From Schizochytrium sp. TIO01 (taxonomy: Eukaryota; Sar; Bigyra; Thraustochytrida; Thraustochytriidae), in assembly GCA_004764695.1 (NCBI GenBank), contig SMSO01000037.1, positions 2,850,337 to 2,914,336 on the forward strand: 64,000 nucleotides of DNA, in the 5' to 3' direction. The notes under the pieces were generated by a model, which had not been told where the DNA came from, did not search any database, and saw only the letters and a program-made list of their open reading frames with translations. This document shows, one piece after another, positions 11,041 to 22,735 of this stretch. Positions within the stretch are counted from its first letter, which is position 1; each line of letters starts with the position of its first letter. The translations under genes and the position numbers were made by a program.

Positions 11041-11718
11041 ATGAAGGAGGAGTACAAAACCAATTGCATTATATTAGCCTCAGCAAGATTTGTATATGTG
11101 TTTGCGATATTTAATTCACACAGTTATTAACTCTTACGCTGCTTTCTCTAGTAAGTGGCTGTCGAAAGAAATAGATAGAAGCCAAAAAGATCAGATGGAG
11201 TGGAACATTGAAATGCATTTGGTAAAGTCGAATGAGACTTGACCTTTCCTGACGGAGTGTCAAGATAACTCTTTTAATAGAAGCTCCAAGAAATCTATCT
11301 AGCTTGCTCAATACTACAACATTATATACAGATAGCAAACGTAAACAACTCAGTTCCCATAGGCACGTATCTAAAATGCATGGAAAAAAAATTACAATCC
11401 TGTTTTAGATTGTTAACTATTTGATGGAACAGGTACTAGCAGAATCAACTCCAAAAAATGGCTTCATGATAATTTACTTTTTTCTGTTCTGTAAAACTTC
11501 ATTTGGGAGGTTATAGAACTAAAATACGTGCACTAATGTAAAGCACTACTACACTATGTAAGTCTCTGAAATTCCATGCATAAGTTCATTCAGAGGAAAT
11601 ACCTTATTTGGAGAAGGGGAGTCCTCATGCAAAAAAAGTTCATGGCATGGCCTACTACACTAGATTTTTAATATTGCTTAATTCATTAAAGTAATTGTTA
11701 CACATGGGAACACGAGGA
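11041..11718. other. AT-rich spacer
   Basis: No gene seen. It should contain the promoter of the 9674-10965 unit and the 3' UTR of the HOOK gene. Scattered A-runs and stop codons occur in all frames. Confidence 0.55.
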
Positions 11719-11923
11719 CTACTGCTGGTTACATTGTTCCTGTTGATTTTCATCCAGCTGATTCGATTGTTTTCCTTCGGAATTTAGCCTATGTTTAATT
11801 GAAGGGGGCGGTGAAGGTCGCGGCTTAAGCGAGTTTCGTGCTGATCCAGAGATAGAACCTGGTGACCCTCCAACTGACTCATTCGAATCGCGCCAGCGCA
11901 AGGGTGGAACTTTGCTTCCCGAC

Positions 11924-11958
<35 letters not shown>

Positions 11959-14594
11959 ATGCTGTTGATAGCGCTGCTGCTCCATGTAGTGCTGCTGTTG
12001 CTGCTCCTGAAGTTGAATTTGGAGGTGTTGTTGTTTATTAGCAAGTCTCTCAAGTTTTAGTCTGAGATTCGTGTTCTCGGCCTCAAGATCCTCGTTGACT
12101 TGGTGCAACTTCTGCATTTTATTTTCTGCTTCCTTGCGAGCTGTGAGCTCACTGGTTCGTGCCATTGTAAGCATATGCATTTCTTGTTGAAGTTCCTGGC
12201 GTTCATTCTCATAATTACGAATCATCTCCGAAAGACCCTTGTTGCTGCTAGATCCACCAGAAGGGACGCTGCCGCCGCCTCCACCGTTCTCCCGCAATCG
12301 TTTGTTGTCCATCAAAAGCTTCTTGTTTTGTGCTGCAAGACGCTCCAGGTCGGCAGCCATGTGCTCACCGCCGATGCCAGAAACTCCATCTCCACCTGAT
12401 CCCTGACTCCGCTGCACCTGGACGCTTTTAAGCTGGCGCCGAAGTTGTGTAAGTTGATACTGCAATTCAGCTGCCCTATGGCGATTCTTCTCACTCTGCT
12501 GCTCTGTAACCATCCGCTGCTCGTGCTCGTGGTTTAAGCGAGCCTTCCCATGCTCCAGCTGACTTTCTAGGCCAGCAATACGACGCTCATGCGTCTGGTT
12601 AGAGTCTTGCAATGTGTGTTCAAGTGTAGAATATTCCTCTTGGAGGGTCGATAAGGCAGCATCCTTTTCTTTGAATTGCTCCTGAAGAGCTTGAAGCTGT
12701 TCATTGCTTGCGGTATGGTTTGTCATGTACTCCTGCAACAGCGCCTGCGTGCTCTGAAGCTCCCCTTCGATGATAAGCCGCTCTCCAGTGAGCTTCTCTT
12801 CAAGGGCAGCCCTCCGTGTCTCCTCCGCAAGGATAGCAGCAAGCCTCTCCTGCTCGCAAGACTCGGAAAGGGACTTGAGCTCAGCCTCGTGGCGGATTGC
12901 AGCTTCCCGAGCAGTTTCTTCACTCATACGCAATTGACTCTGAAACTTGTTCGCTTCTGCTTCCCAATGGTCGCCTCGTTTTACTGCACTGCGAAGGTCT
13001 CGTTGCAGGCGCTCATTGACTCCAGTGAGGCTATCAGCATCAAGCCGCAACTTTGATAGGTTTTCTTCACTGTGCCCAGCTAGTTCTCCACGAAGTCTTG
13101 CTGTCTCCTTTCGTAAGAACTCTAGCTCTTCACGCACTTGCGGGTTCAATTCAGAAATTCCTAGAACCTGAGAAGGTTCATCATGACCAAGGTCAGCAGC
13201 CAAACTTGACTGCAGCGAACGATTTTCTTCCAAAGTATCCGATGCAGAGCGGCGCAAGGCGTCTCGTTCCATCCGTAAAGCTTCGATTTGCTCGTCTTTT
13301 TCTTGTAAAAGAATTTTCGATTCGCTGCCCTTCATTTGAGCTTCAATGAGAGCGTTTCTACATGTTTGAAGCTCGCTTCGAAGTTTAGTAGCATCCTGAC
13401 ACTTTTGTTCTGTCTCAAGGTTCTTTTCAATTAGACGTTCGTTTGCCTCTTCGAGTTCAGTAATGCGTTGAGAAAGATCCGAGGAATTGTTCAATTTGTC
13501 ACGGAGCTTGGCAATAGTTGCGTCCTTCTTACTAGCATCCTTTGCTTGGGACTTGAACAACTCAAGCTGGTCTCGAAGATCTTCTGACTCTTGTAACTTT
13601 TTACGGTGCTCGTCCAAAGCACTTTGCAAGCTAGTAAGCTCTGCTGTTTTAGCCTCAAGATCCGCTGCAAGCTGCGCTTGGGTTTCCTGGTAAGTGTCCT
13701 CCAGCTCCAATTCGCGCCGGCGAAGCATTTCTCGGCCCTCTTGACGCACCTTAGCAAGTTCGTTTGCGTGGTCGTCAATTTGTTTTTGTAACTCCTCATT
13801 TTCTAGCAAGAGACGACGACTGGCATGCCTAGCTCCATGGGCCTGCTGGGCAGGCGTAAATGGCGAGTCTGCAGGAGTTGGGGGTGGTGCCTCTTTTGCG
13901 ACAGCAATCCTTTTCAGTGCTTGATCAACTTCGACCATAAGGAAATGTTGAGTCCCAGCCTCGAGCTCCATAATTTGCGCGACGCTGGCTTCTTTGCATG
14001 GTCCCTGCACTGCATATCCAAGCAGGAGCTGAACGATATCAGCAACGTGGTGTGCAGGTTCGTCATATTTCCCAGAGATAACTTTGCGGCGGGTTTCTAA
14101 TAAACTCTCAGCGCGGTGAACAACAGCGTCAAGAGTCTTCAGAGGAGGCCCGTCAGCTGCAGAACTGCATATACCATAACCCAGAACACAAGAACAGAAA
14201 TAAAGAGAGTGCACATGAAAAGCAAGTCCAATTACACCAGATCAATTGTTGGAATGAAGGTTGAATCAAAGTCAATATAGTCCCAAGTGATAAACCGAGA
14301 TAGATCGTTTGTGTTGATTCATTCGTGTTGTCAGTCAGCCACTAGTTCCCGTGCTCATTCAGAGAATATACCATTTAGCAGAAACGTTCTGCCCCGAGAT
14401 GACTTGACAACATAGCATAATAGTCAATAGTGCACTAACGCTCCCTTGCACATCACAACTTACATAGCTTGAAGAACACGACCCAATATACGTCCATCGA
14501 GAAGTTCCTCGAGGCGTTCGCAGTCCTCATCTGCTACAACATTGACCCAGTCCAAGAGACCTTGGACGTGGTCAGCAGTTCGTGTCGATGCCAT
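11719..14594 (-). CDS. HOOK-family dynein adaptor, two exons
   Basis: Exon 1 is 14464-14594 and exon 2 is 11719-14164, joined across a 299-bp intron with donor GTAAGT (14463-14458) and an AG acceptor at 14166-14165. The join gives 858 residues in one frame, and exon 1 supplies the expected start of a HOOK/calponin-like domain (LLDWVNVV..., LGRVLQ). The domain continues in exon 2 with LLLGYAVQ and a helix-rich IMELEAGTQHFLM segment (to about residue 125). Residues ~150-740 are heptad-rich coiled coil, and a glutamine run near 745-775 is followed by a Ser/Pro-rich tail. HOOK proteins link dynein/dynactin to endosomal cargo along microtubules, and the family is usually 650-750 residues. The longer single frame starting at 14214 begins inside the intron and is not the real N terminus. 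Confidence 0.85.
14165..14463 (-). other. HOOK intron, 299 bp
   Basis: Canonical GTAAGT donor at 14463-14458 and a TATATGCAG-type acceptor ending at 14165. Splicing restores an uninterrupted HOOK N-terminal domain with phase-2 joining (AT|T = Ile). Confidence 0.85.
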
Positions 14595-15268
14595 GGTGCT
14601 CTCTGTCAAAGAGCCACACACCAGCAAACTACTGCAGGCCCAAGAATTTACTTGGCGCCGTTGCTGAGTTTGCAGTTTGCTCCCTCCCGATGAAGTTGCA
14701 ACGATTTTATATTGACGAGTGACTGACTCGGTGATTCCTGATTTCTTTCACTTTAACTTGAGTTGTTCATGGCGGTTGCACAGCGAGAGGGAACGAGGGG
14801 AACACACCGATAGCAGAGCAAGGCCCCAAACTCCTTGATTAAAAGGAAAGTACAGGGTGTTTGACAAGAACTATGCCATACGAAGGTACCGGGCCTATGA
14901 GCTAAAGGCTTTGATAAAAAGCATTTGTTCATGATGGCCCCGTCGTTTCTTAGAATTAACTCCTTCCAATTCTGGATTGAGTCCAATAGTTTGCTTGCTT
15001 TCTCGTATTTAACAGAGAGTGTGTGATAGTGGCTAAGTAATGGCAAAGTCACACTGAGTGGCAAAACTGATTGGTACCAAGTGAATAGCTAGGTGATGAA
15101 ATATGAAATTGGAGGTAAAGGGGTTATTGATTACAGAAACTCACGATCCAAAGACTCTCGCATTGTCCGAATTTAATTCAGCATGTTGCCTTTCAAAGTG
15201 GCAGGTATACAAACACTTCTTCTTTTGTGTTGTTTTTTTTAATTGAGAGAAAAGATATATATCTACAT
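14595..15268. other. Spacer upstream of HOOK
   Basis: No supportable gene. It includes the HOOK promoter side and the 3' region of the next minus-strand gene. The minus-strand frame at 14753-15064 is Cys/Leu/Ser-rich and not convincing. Confidence 0.5.
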
Positions 15269-16276
15269 CTACAAAATGTCACACCGCGAGATAATTGCTG
15301 ACCAAAGAGAGACGTCAAAGGGCGCATCATGCTGACCATCCTGATTCGTGCGCATGATATTTTGGGTGTCATCAAGGTTGCATGGCTGGCCAGCTTGTGC
15401 AACCCTTGGCCGGTCTGGGCCTGTGCGCAGCGCATCCGGAAACAGATACAAGATCTTTTGAATTCGACGGTCTGAGAGATGTTCAGGGAAAACGTAAGTA
15501 TGTGCTTCTCGCCCAGCTGCTTGGTCTGCAGAAGAGCTTGGAACTCCACCGAGTATGTTGCAACGTAAGTGTGATAGCAAAACCTGCAGCACGGCGCTTG
15601 CAAATGCGTGTCCACGTTCCACTAAAGCAGCATCATCTAGGCGCCAGCCAGTAACCTCAGCATTTCCAAGTTGGTTTCTCAACGCAGCATGCAAACCTGA
15701 TAAAACGGGTGCGAAGGACGTATTATTGCCAAAGTCATTTAGGATGTTCGTTAGGGCTTGGCGAAGGCATTCAGCCATCGCCTCAGTCTCGTGAAAAACG
15801 CCACTCTCAACATCAGTAGAACCCTTATCTCCATCTGAAGCTTGTAGCTGCGCTTTTCTTGACTCTAGTAAATGAATCATTTCGTCTAAATACGCTGTGT
15901 ATCGAAGCTGTGCAATTTGTACGTGAAATGCACGTCGATGATCATCCTTAAGCTTCCATAGACGAGCAAGGTGATCTTCGTCGCGAGTACTGGTCTTGCA
16001 TCCAACGCGATCAAGCCACTCAACAACTTTGTTGCCCAGAGAACCGAAATCAATTTCATTTCCCTCACGAAGCTGCTCTACGGCAAGCACCACAGCCTCG
16101 CCAGTTGTACCGTCCACATCTTTAGGTGCATGTTGTACAAATCGAGCTTCGTCCTTGAAGAAGAACGCAGCACAGACTGTTGCCCAAGCAGAATCTTGGT
16201 CATCCGCTGCAGTGGACTTTGAGACAGACTCGCAGTCCATCTCGTTAGCAGTAGACTTCTCTTCAACAGCAATCAT
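15269..16276 (-). CDS. Hypothetical helical protein
   Basis: A 335-residue frame from the first ATG (16276). I do not recognise the family. It is mainly helical with no membrane segment or signal. Features visible are a Glu/Asp-containing N terminus, a long amphipathic stretch around 110-160 containing WLDR and LARLWKL, and a C-terminal helix with FPEHLSDRRIQKILYLFPDAL. A strong acceptor-like tract (pyrimidine-rich followed by TTTCAG, ending about 16,331 on the minus strand) lies just upstream and the frame stays open back to it. An upstream exon may therefore exist, but I see no donor before the tRNA gene at 16513. Function cannot be assigned. Confidence 0.6.
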   Translation of the reverse strand: MIAVEEKSTANEMDCESVSKSTAADDQDSAWATVCAAFFFKDEARFVQHAPKDVDGTTGEAVVLAVEQLREGNEIDFGSLGNKVVEWLDRVGCKTSTRDEDHLARLWKLKDDHRRAFHVQIAQLRYTAYLDEMIHLLESRKAQLQASDGDKGSTDVESGVFHETEAMAECLRQALTNILNDFGNNTSFAPVLSGLHAALRNQLGNAEVTGWRLDDAALVERGHAFASAVLQVLLSHLRCNILGGVPSSSADQAAGREAHTYVFPEHLSDRRIQKILYLFPDALRTGPDRPRVAQAGQPCNLDDTQNIMRTNQDGQHDAPFDVSLWSAIISRCDIL

Positions 16277-16512
16277 CACTTGAACTGAGCAAGAGGACCG
16301 GCTTGACGGGTTCGTGCGATTCGGGACTGCCTGAAAGCCCAAGAAACAAAGTCAATAAAACAAAACAAAAAGTAATGCATAGTATAATATGGCTATGTTT
16401 TTGCCTATTTGATCCACTAAGCCGCAAATTAGAATCAAGTAGTAAAAGGAAGAGACAGCGAAAAACCAAAGTTTTAAAAAATGGCAATGATCATTAAGGA
16501 GGAAAAAATAAT

Positions 16513-16584
16513 TACAACCGGCGTGGATCGAACACGCGACATTCCGCGTGTGAGGCGGACGCTCTACCACTGAGCTACGGCTGC
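16513..16584 (-). tRNA. tRNA-Val (anticodon CAC), copy 1
   Basis: A complete cloverleaf of 71 bases plus discriminator A. Acceptor stem GCAGCCG/CGGTTGT, D stem GCTC/GAGC, anticodon stem TCCGC/GCGGA with loop CTCACAC (anticodon CAC), T arm GCGTG TTCGATC CACGC. No CCA is encoded and a T-run terminator follows within 10 bases. Reads GUG. Confidence 0.95.
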
Positions 16585-17328
16585 TGTGGAAGTTATCTGA
16601 TGTCATTGACGCTAGATACTAAAGAGATTGGCAATGCTATTCATAAGATGAATCTAGACGTTTTGATGGCTGATGAAGACCTTAACCAATACCACAGACT
16701 CTGAAGAGACAAGCTACGAGAAGATAAACGTGTAGGCATACAAATGACAACCCCCAGCTCAAACATTTTGTTTATCTATCCTGCAACCCACATCTTATCA
16801 TTGCCTTTTTTCTTGTTGCAGATACTTCAAAAATGCCACCATAAGCACTAGAGACAAAATCCCAATACAAAGGATACTCACACGAATCAGTAAAATCTTA
16901 AAGACTGGTGATCAATTGGTTTAGTTTTTGGTCTGAAGAAGCAAATACGATATGATAAACGCTGTGCGTGAGCAATATAAATTGTTTTGACGGCAGAAGA
17001 AACACAACTACAATAATAGTCGGGCTTTTTTAGCTAAAGAAATACTGCTTTACTCAAAACAAACGCAACCATGAGCCAACCTCATACTGCTTCATACTGA
17101 TCCCTATCGTCTTTCTACCTCAATGATCCGAATCTGGACGTCTACATTGTCTTCATAAGCCTCTCTTTTTCTAAGTAGTATTAGATTCGCCTTGAAATAA
17201 ACAAGTTCGCGCGCGTTTAATCAAAATGAACCAGACAGTTCTGACTAAACAGAATAAAGTGCTCATTGAAGGCAAGCATCCTTAATTCGAATGGATAAAA
17301 ATTAAAGGGGGAAAAAATAAAAATAAGT
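16585..17328. other. Spacer between tRNA genes
   Basis: AT-rich, with no gene, repeat or further tRNA seen. Confidence 0.55.
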
Positions 17329-17400
17329 TACAACCGGCGTGGATCGAACACGCGACATTCCGCGTGTGAGGCGGACGCTCTACCACTGAGCTACGGCTGC
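17329..17400 (-). tRNA. tRNA-Val (anticodon CAC), copy 2
   Basis: The mature sequence is identical to copy 1, with discriminator A and a T-rich 3' flank. Flanks other than the terminator region are unrelated to copy 1, so this is not a recent tandem duplicate. Confidence 0.95.
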
Positions 17401-18784
17401 TGGTTGTTGAGGGCAAGTGGTCAATGACTTTACATATATCTAAGCTTACATAGGAAAAGCGCGTGAACGCGCGTGAAAAATCTTTTAATTCATAATAGAT
17501 AGGTATAAAGCGTACGAGGACCTAGGACACTTGTTTCGCATGCGATTGATTGTTTTGGCTCGAGTCTTCTTCAAGCTACAACATTTCAAATCATTACCTC
17601 TGACTAGTGAGAGTGCACTCCATTGACGCGATGTACATCCTGGTATGCAGGACCTGAATGTTTGTAGCTTGCTCTGCGGTGGATTCTAGTTTAAAATTCT
17701 ATCCTGGATAGATCTGAGCAAGTTCAAAGAAAGAGGGCGCGTTGTGTTTTGGGAACCACGCTACTCTTGAACTCTTCAATAACTATAAATTTGATAGAGA
17801 ACTTTTGTATCCTAGTAGTAGCAACTAGGGATTGATAAAGTATTGTGGACCTGTCCTTAACTCACAGATCATGATACGGAGTGAAGAGACGTAACTCAAG
17901 GCAGACGCAGGGCCGATCCCCAGAACTACTAGGCAACTTAGCTTACCACCATCCAAGGTTCGCAAGCTCGTTTGCAGCGGCAAGATTGCTAAATTGCGTA
18001 CCCGCGCAGAAAAATACCTGTATAGAAGAAAAATCCGGATGAAGAGAAGAAACTCAGCTTCCCAAAGCTAGGCATCGCAGATCGATTGAAGAACCATCAC
18101 AGAAACGAACAGAACAGCTCGAAAACCTTGCTACTCAACTGGGAGAACTCCACCAGTGATGCGACTCCGCCTGCCTTTTTGTTTATTCAAAAAAATGCTT
18201 AGGGAGCAAAATAGAAGAGTCTGAAACTAAGCTTTAGTACTGCAATAATTATCAAAACTAAGATTATAAAAATAAACATCAGAAAATTCTCCACGTTTCA
18301 ACTTCATAGGGTGACAAAATAGTCATCAATTATACAGCGAAAAATAAAATGTAATGTTTAGTTGTATTTCAAGTAACAACTCTTATCGAAAAGTCGTCGT
18401 TTGCCATCATCTTCACAGAGTATTTTCTGCTCCTGGATTTTTCTTGAAATTACAAATAACAGAGTATAGTGTTACCCGGGGTCATGGTCCTATTCTGACT
18501 ATTATAGCTGATAATATTTTATATTATACCCAGATGTCTAGTGCTCCTAATACATTGCTTCTCAGGACAAGACTAGCCAAGATTGGACGACTCCCAGCAA
18601 TGCGAGATGCCAAAACGCAAATGCATTTGTGGCGACTCGCCTTACTACATTACCAATAGCATTGAAAGTGCACTCTCGAACGGATGCAGCTAGCAGAACA
18701 CGCCTTGCTCTTTTCTGTGTGTTACTAGCTTACAGATACACCTTATCAAAGTCGCTATAAAAGTGATTGCATTGACAACATTCA
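17401..18784. other. Spacer upstream of the TIR-like remnant
   Basis: About 1.4 kb, AT-rich. A plus-strand frame at 18354-18659 exists, but its product has no recognisable feature and is not called. Nothing else is seen. Confidence 0.5.
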
Positions 18785-19871
18785 ATGATTCTATTGAAAG
18801 AAGCCTTCAAACAAATCCAAAACAGTTGTGAGCGATACTTTACTCAACGTTTAAGTTTTACCAAGCAACGTTCTCAAGTAGTAGCAATACCTGAATCTGC
18901 CAGGTATGAAGACATAATCGATATGCGTGGAATCAGCCTTCGCGCTCTTGAGGAGCTACTACTGGGCGTCATTAATGAAACGCACGCACCTAATTTACGG
19001 CTTTTCGTAGCTGTAGAGGACATTAACGATGATATCAAAAAAGGTACAACAATTCAGATTATCTCCATCTCCAAAGAGGGTTTATTGAGAGGATTAATTT
19101 CATCATCAAAGAAAACAGTTCGCCTAAATTTGGACGATAAATTTGTTGAAAAACGACGCGAAGATTGGTCTACTACAGATGTGGTTGAATATGTCATATT
19201 ACCTTTAACAAATACGCTAAACGCACCACGGCAATATCTTAACCTGTTAAACAAAGAGGACATTGGCAGAGAATATCAAGGAGCTTTCGTCAGCCAAGCA
19301 AGATCCTCGAGGTTCAAAGATCTTGTAGAAGCTTTACAAGCCTATTTTGACGGGGGAAAATCCTGAGACATCTTTCATTTGGCTTGATCTTTTCTCTGCA
19401 AATCAGACCCTTCTCGCTCAACCTAAAGGTTCATGCCCTCACATTGTCCAGTCAGCACGGGAAATCCATCTGAGGCGAGGCTTACACAATGCTGTTGCAA
19501 AATTTGATCAAGTAGTAATCTTTTTCGATAATTGGGAAAAGCCAGCACCTTTGAATCGCGCATGGTGCGTGTGGGAGATACTAGGAGCTTTGAAATCAGA
19601 TCGCAATATTAGAATTATTTGCACTCCTCAAGAGGAACGACGCTTCAAAAAGTTTGCTTTAAATCACACAGGACTACCAGCAAGCCATCTTTGCAATTTG
19701 CACTACACTGATATGAGCAAAGCGCAGTGCTGGAAAACTGAAGATAAAGTAATGATAGATGAAGCTGTTTCATCTATGATGAAAGATGGATACTCTACTT
19801 TAAATGAATTTATGAATGCTACAATCCAAGAATGGTCAACTACTATAATAGAAGACTTCTCTGCTCAATGA
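18785..19871 (+). pseudogene. Frameshifted TIR-like domain gene
   Basis: Two overlapping plus-strand frames (18785-19366 and 19347-19871) encode consecutive parts of one protein. The first ends FKDLVEALQAYFDGG and the second starts at the same place with ENPETSFIWLDLFSANQ. The break is at a GGGGGAAAA run (19352-19360). The joined product matches, from memory, a TIR-like module common in protist TPR/kinesin-light-chain-type proteins: an FVS(H/Q)A...F.DLVEAL block, then W(L/F)DLFS.NQ, then RAWC(V/L)WEI (here RAWCVWEI). The usual WW...F..AI segment is degraded. It is about 360 residues in all, with no downstream TPR repeats. It is most likely a decayed gene; programmed frameshifting is possible but unsupported. 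It sits inside the tRNA-Val island. Confidence 0.55.
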
Positions 19872-21072
19872 AACTTCCTTTTCTGTTAATTAAAAAGATT
19901 GTTAGGACATTGCTGTACAAAACGAAATTGTCTGCTCGATTCTAAAATGATTGACTTTTGCACTGCTCGTGTACCTTTCCAAGAGAAGCTGCTGTACGTG
20001 GTAGTTCGGGTTTGGACCCTATTTAATAAGTTACAAAAACTGTGTTTCACAGTTTTCAGCTCTGTAAAGGAAAAGAGGTATGCTATACAACACAATTCTT
20101 GAATGTCCAATAAAGAAATAGTTTCTAAAATCCTAGTGCTGAGATCTCCAATCGAAGGAACTAGTGGATAAGACATTGCCAGAGCTCTTGGCGTTCCTTT
20201 CTAAAACCCTCGCATACGTAGGGCTTACAACAGAGCAGTAGTAGACAGCCAGATCGTACGGCTGCCAGAGTCAAGAACCAAAAGTGTGACTACACAATAC
20301 CTAGAACAAAGTATGGTATGACTTGAATCGATGTTTGAAAAGGTTGAATCAACCTAACCCCGTCGATTATCTCTAACACTTTTCAAGAATGTATTACCCT
20401 CCATAACTACTAAATGCATTAAGGCCTTCATCTTTACAGTCAACCTCAAGCTGACCAGAATAATCTCTCATCACATGGGTTGGAGGAACAGGTAAATGGC
20501 AGTAGAAGGAGTTATCAGATCACTGCTGCTACTGATTGATGATAGTATCTTAACATGTTTAATCTCTCATAAATGCATTTGCTCAACACGATAAATCATT
20601 GCGCTTCCCGCATTAGGGCAAAGCGGTTATAAGCCAAAATAAAAAACAAGAAGATCATTAGTAAAGGGTATTTTAAAAGGAAACATGGATATATGCGTTG
20701 CTTAGAGGTAATTAAGGAGATACCTTAGGTTCTTAGTTTAAGATTGCTTATTGCCTAGAGCTGAAGTTATGATGTCTGGGTAATTTAGTTCTGCTGTCAC
20801 AAACCTTGCCAGCTTGTCTTGATACTTCCTTTCTTCTTTCCCTTCATTCCTTCGAACGATCACAAGATGGCGTTCCTCTTAGCCTCGCAAAGTTTTATCC
20901 TAGTGTTATTCCGCTATCTTGCTCAGTAGTTATGAAGCGGACAGTGCATAGTTTACTAGTACATTTACTTAAAGTAAAAAGCCTGCAAGTAATATCTCCC
21001 TGTCTAGGCAGGTAAGTACTGACCGCACTAAAACAAAAATCATAAAATTAGAGAAAACACAAAAAATAAATG
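19872..21072. other. Spacer between TIR-like remnant and tRNA
   Basis: About 1.2 kb, AT-rich. No gene, tRNA or repeat array is seen. Confidence 0.55.
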
Positions 21073-21144
21073 TACAACCGGCGTGGATCGAACACGCGAC
21101 ATTCCGCGTGTGAGGCGGACGCTCTACCACTGAGCTACGGCTGC
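21073..21144 (-). tRNA. tRNA-Val (anticodon CAC), copy 3
   Basis: Identical mature sequence to copies 1 and 2, with discriminator A. The 3' flank on the minus strand runs into a T-rich terminator. Confidence 0.95.
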
Positions 21145-21712
21145 ATGATAATTTCACAACATCGTTTGTTGCTTAGACTTAGACTTCAATAGACACTTAA
21201 AAGGCAAGTTCATATGCAGGGGAAAAAAAATTGACACATTCATTCATATGTAAAAACTAGATCTCCAGTCACCATTGACCTTTGATGGATTCCCCCCAGC
21301 TTCATTGTTTTTTAAACCTTTCAACAGTACAGAAATGATAAACCTTTGCACAAACGCTTGCAATATTCAAAAGGGTTGAGAGGCTCAACCATACATTTGA
21401 ATATCGCCCCTAGCCACAGATTCAAAGTAGTGTAGACTTTCGGTTCTGAACATTACATTAGCTATAGTTCGTAAACGACTCACTCTGTTTCTAATAAGGT
21501 AGTCAAGGCTCCATGAACTAGTAGTATACATCGTGTGATGCACTTATCATTGATGTCTGCAGAAATGCAAACCTTACTGCAAACCTTTCTATGGGAGTGA
21601 AACACACTGCCACCCAAAGTGCACTTAAAAATTTAATAATTAATTATTAAAAAGTGATATATATATAGAGGGGCTAATATCATACTAAATAAGTTTTACT
21701 TTTTTAAAAAAA
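21145..21712. other. Spacer between tRNA genes
   Basis: AT-rich and featureless; ends in a short TATATA tract before the next tRNA terminator. Confidence 0.5.
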
Positions 21713-21784
21713 TACAGATGACGAGGATCGAACTCGTGACCTTCCGCGTGTCAGGCGGACGCTCTACCACTGAGCTACACCTGC
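21713..21784 (-). tRNA. tRNA-Val (anticodon GAC), copy 1
   Basis: A complete cloverleaf. Acceptor GCAGGTG/CATCTGT, D stem GCTC/GAGC, anticodon stem TCCGC/GCGGA with loop CTGACAC (anticodon GAC), T arm ACGAG TTCGATC CTCGT, discriminator A. Seven T residues follow as a Pol III terminator. The anticodon arm differs from the CAC gene only at position 34. A35, C36 and A73 are the known valine identity bases. G34 in a valine tRNA is typical of bacteria, whereas eukaryotic nuclear genomes normally use A34 (AAC). Confidence 0.92.
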
Positions 21785-22063
21785 TAGAGATGTTCTGTGG
21801 AACCATCACTGGTTGGTAGACAACTATATCATGGCAAATATATAGTGCAGAAACAATTTGAATTATCGTGTCCCTTGTACCTATCTATGTAAACGTTAAA
21901 TGTTACAGGTCTTACTTCGATTTTTGTACCCTACAATGTATCAGAGAAACGAGGGAAGCTTAAAAACCTTTTGACTTTTTTATATTTAAAAAGAAAAACA
22001 GTTAAGCTAATTGATTGCTATATATAATGCAAGGCTAGGGTTGCAAAGGTTTTTATGTAAAAT
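21785..22063. other. Spacer between tRNA gene and transposon remnant
   Basis: AT-rich. It may contain the left end of the element, but I could not recognise a terminal inverted repeat or target duplication. Confidence 0.4.
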
Positions 22064-22735
22064 CTAAGTTACTGTTGCTGTCGTTGATCGTTTCTGACCC
22101 TGCTTTTTCCCACCATTATAATCAAAAGGGACTGGGACTAGAAATGATCGGATGATGTCGCTTCGAGTCTCGGCTCCATTCGCAGCGGAGAAGTCTATGG
22201 AATCTTGAAGAATATCAGCAAACGTGACCATTTGTGCATCGCGAAAATGACGCAAATCGTCACAATCTGAACCTAGGCCATGAGCAGGACGAATTTCTTG
22301 TAGAAGATTCTGAATTTTCGCCCCACGGGAGATGCCTTCAACCATTGCCATAACATAGATACCGCAATCATAAGAGTTCTGTTGATGGCCATAAATCAGT
22401 GACTGTGTCCACTCGCCATCTTTTAGCACAATGGACAAAGTAGTCACAATCTTCTCAATGATATTTAGGGAAGGATGGAAGTTAGAATCCTTGTTTCTAG
22501 AGTCAGGGTCATAGCAATATATTTTTTTCAGCTCGATATCAAGAACGAGAAGAGTCCAGTGGTTCGATCTTAACAATGGGAAAACAACAAATTTTGCACA
22601 CTCTGGAATATAAAGGTCTTTTGAAAACCTTTTGTTGAAGTGAGCTGCATGATTCTTGCTCTTGAAGTAAGACCGAAGCCCACTTAGCCAGATGGACGCA
22701 TCAAAATCATCGTTAAAACCGTGTGTAAAAAACAC
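22064..22735 (-). pseudogene. Transposon part 4: Ulp1-like cysteine protease (C48)
   Basis: About 220 codons carry the full SUMO/Ulp1 protease signature. These are the catalytic His in NHWTLLVLD, the Asp in YCYDPDS, the oxyanion Gln in HQQNSYDCG and the nucleophile Cys in DCGIY. The C terminus is Lys/Arg-rich. All catalytic residues are intact although the frame has no ATG of its own and is severed from upstream by a one-base shift. Ulp1 domains of this kind are repeatedly captured by eukaryotic DNA transposons. Confidence 0.75.

Noticed and set aside
14165-14214. HOOK protein starting at 14214
   Set aside because: These codons lie inside the intron; splicing to 14464-14594 restores the conserved N terminus.
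21713-21784. tRNA-Asp
   Set aside because: The loop is CTGACAC (anticodon GAC, Val), not CTGTCAC (GTC, Asp), and the discriminator is A.
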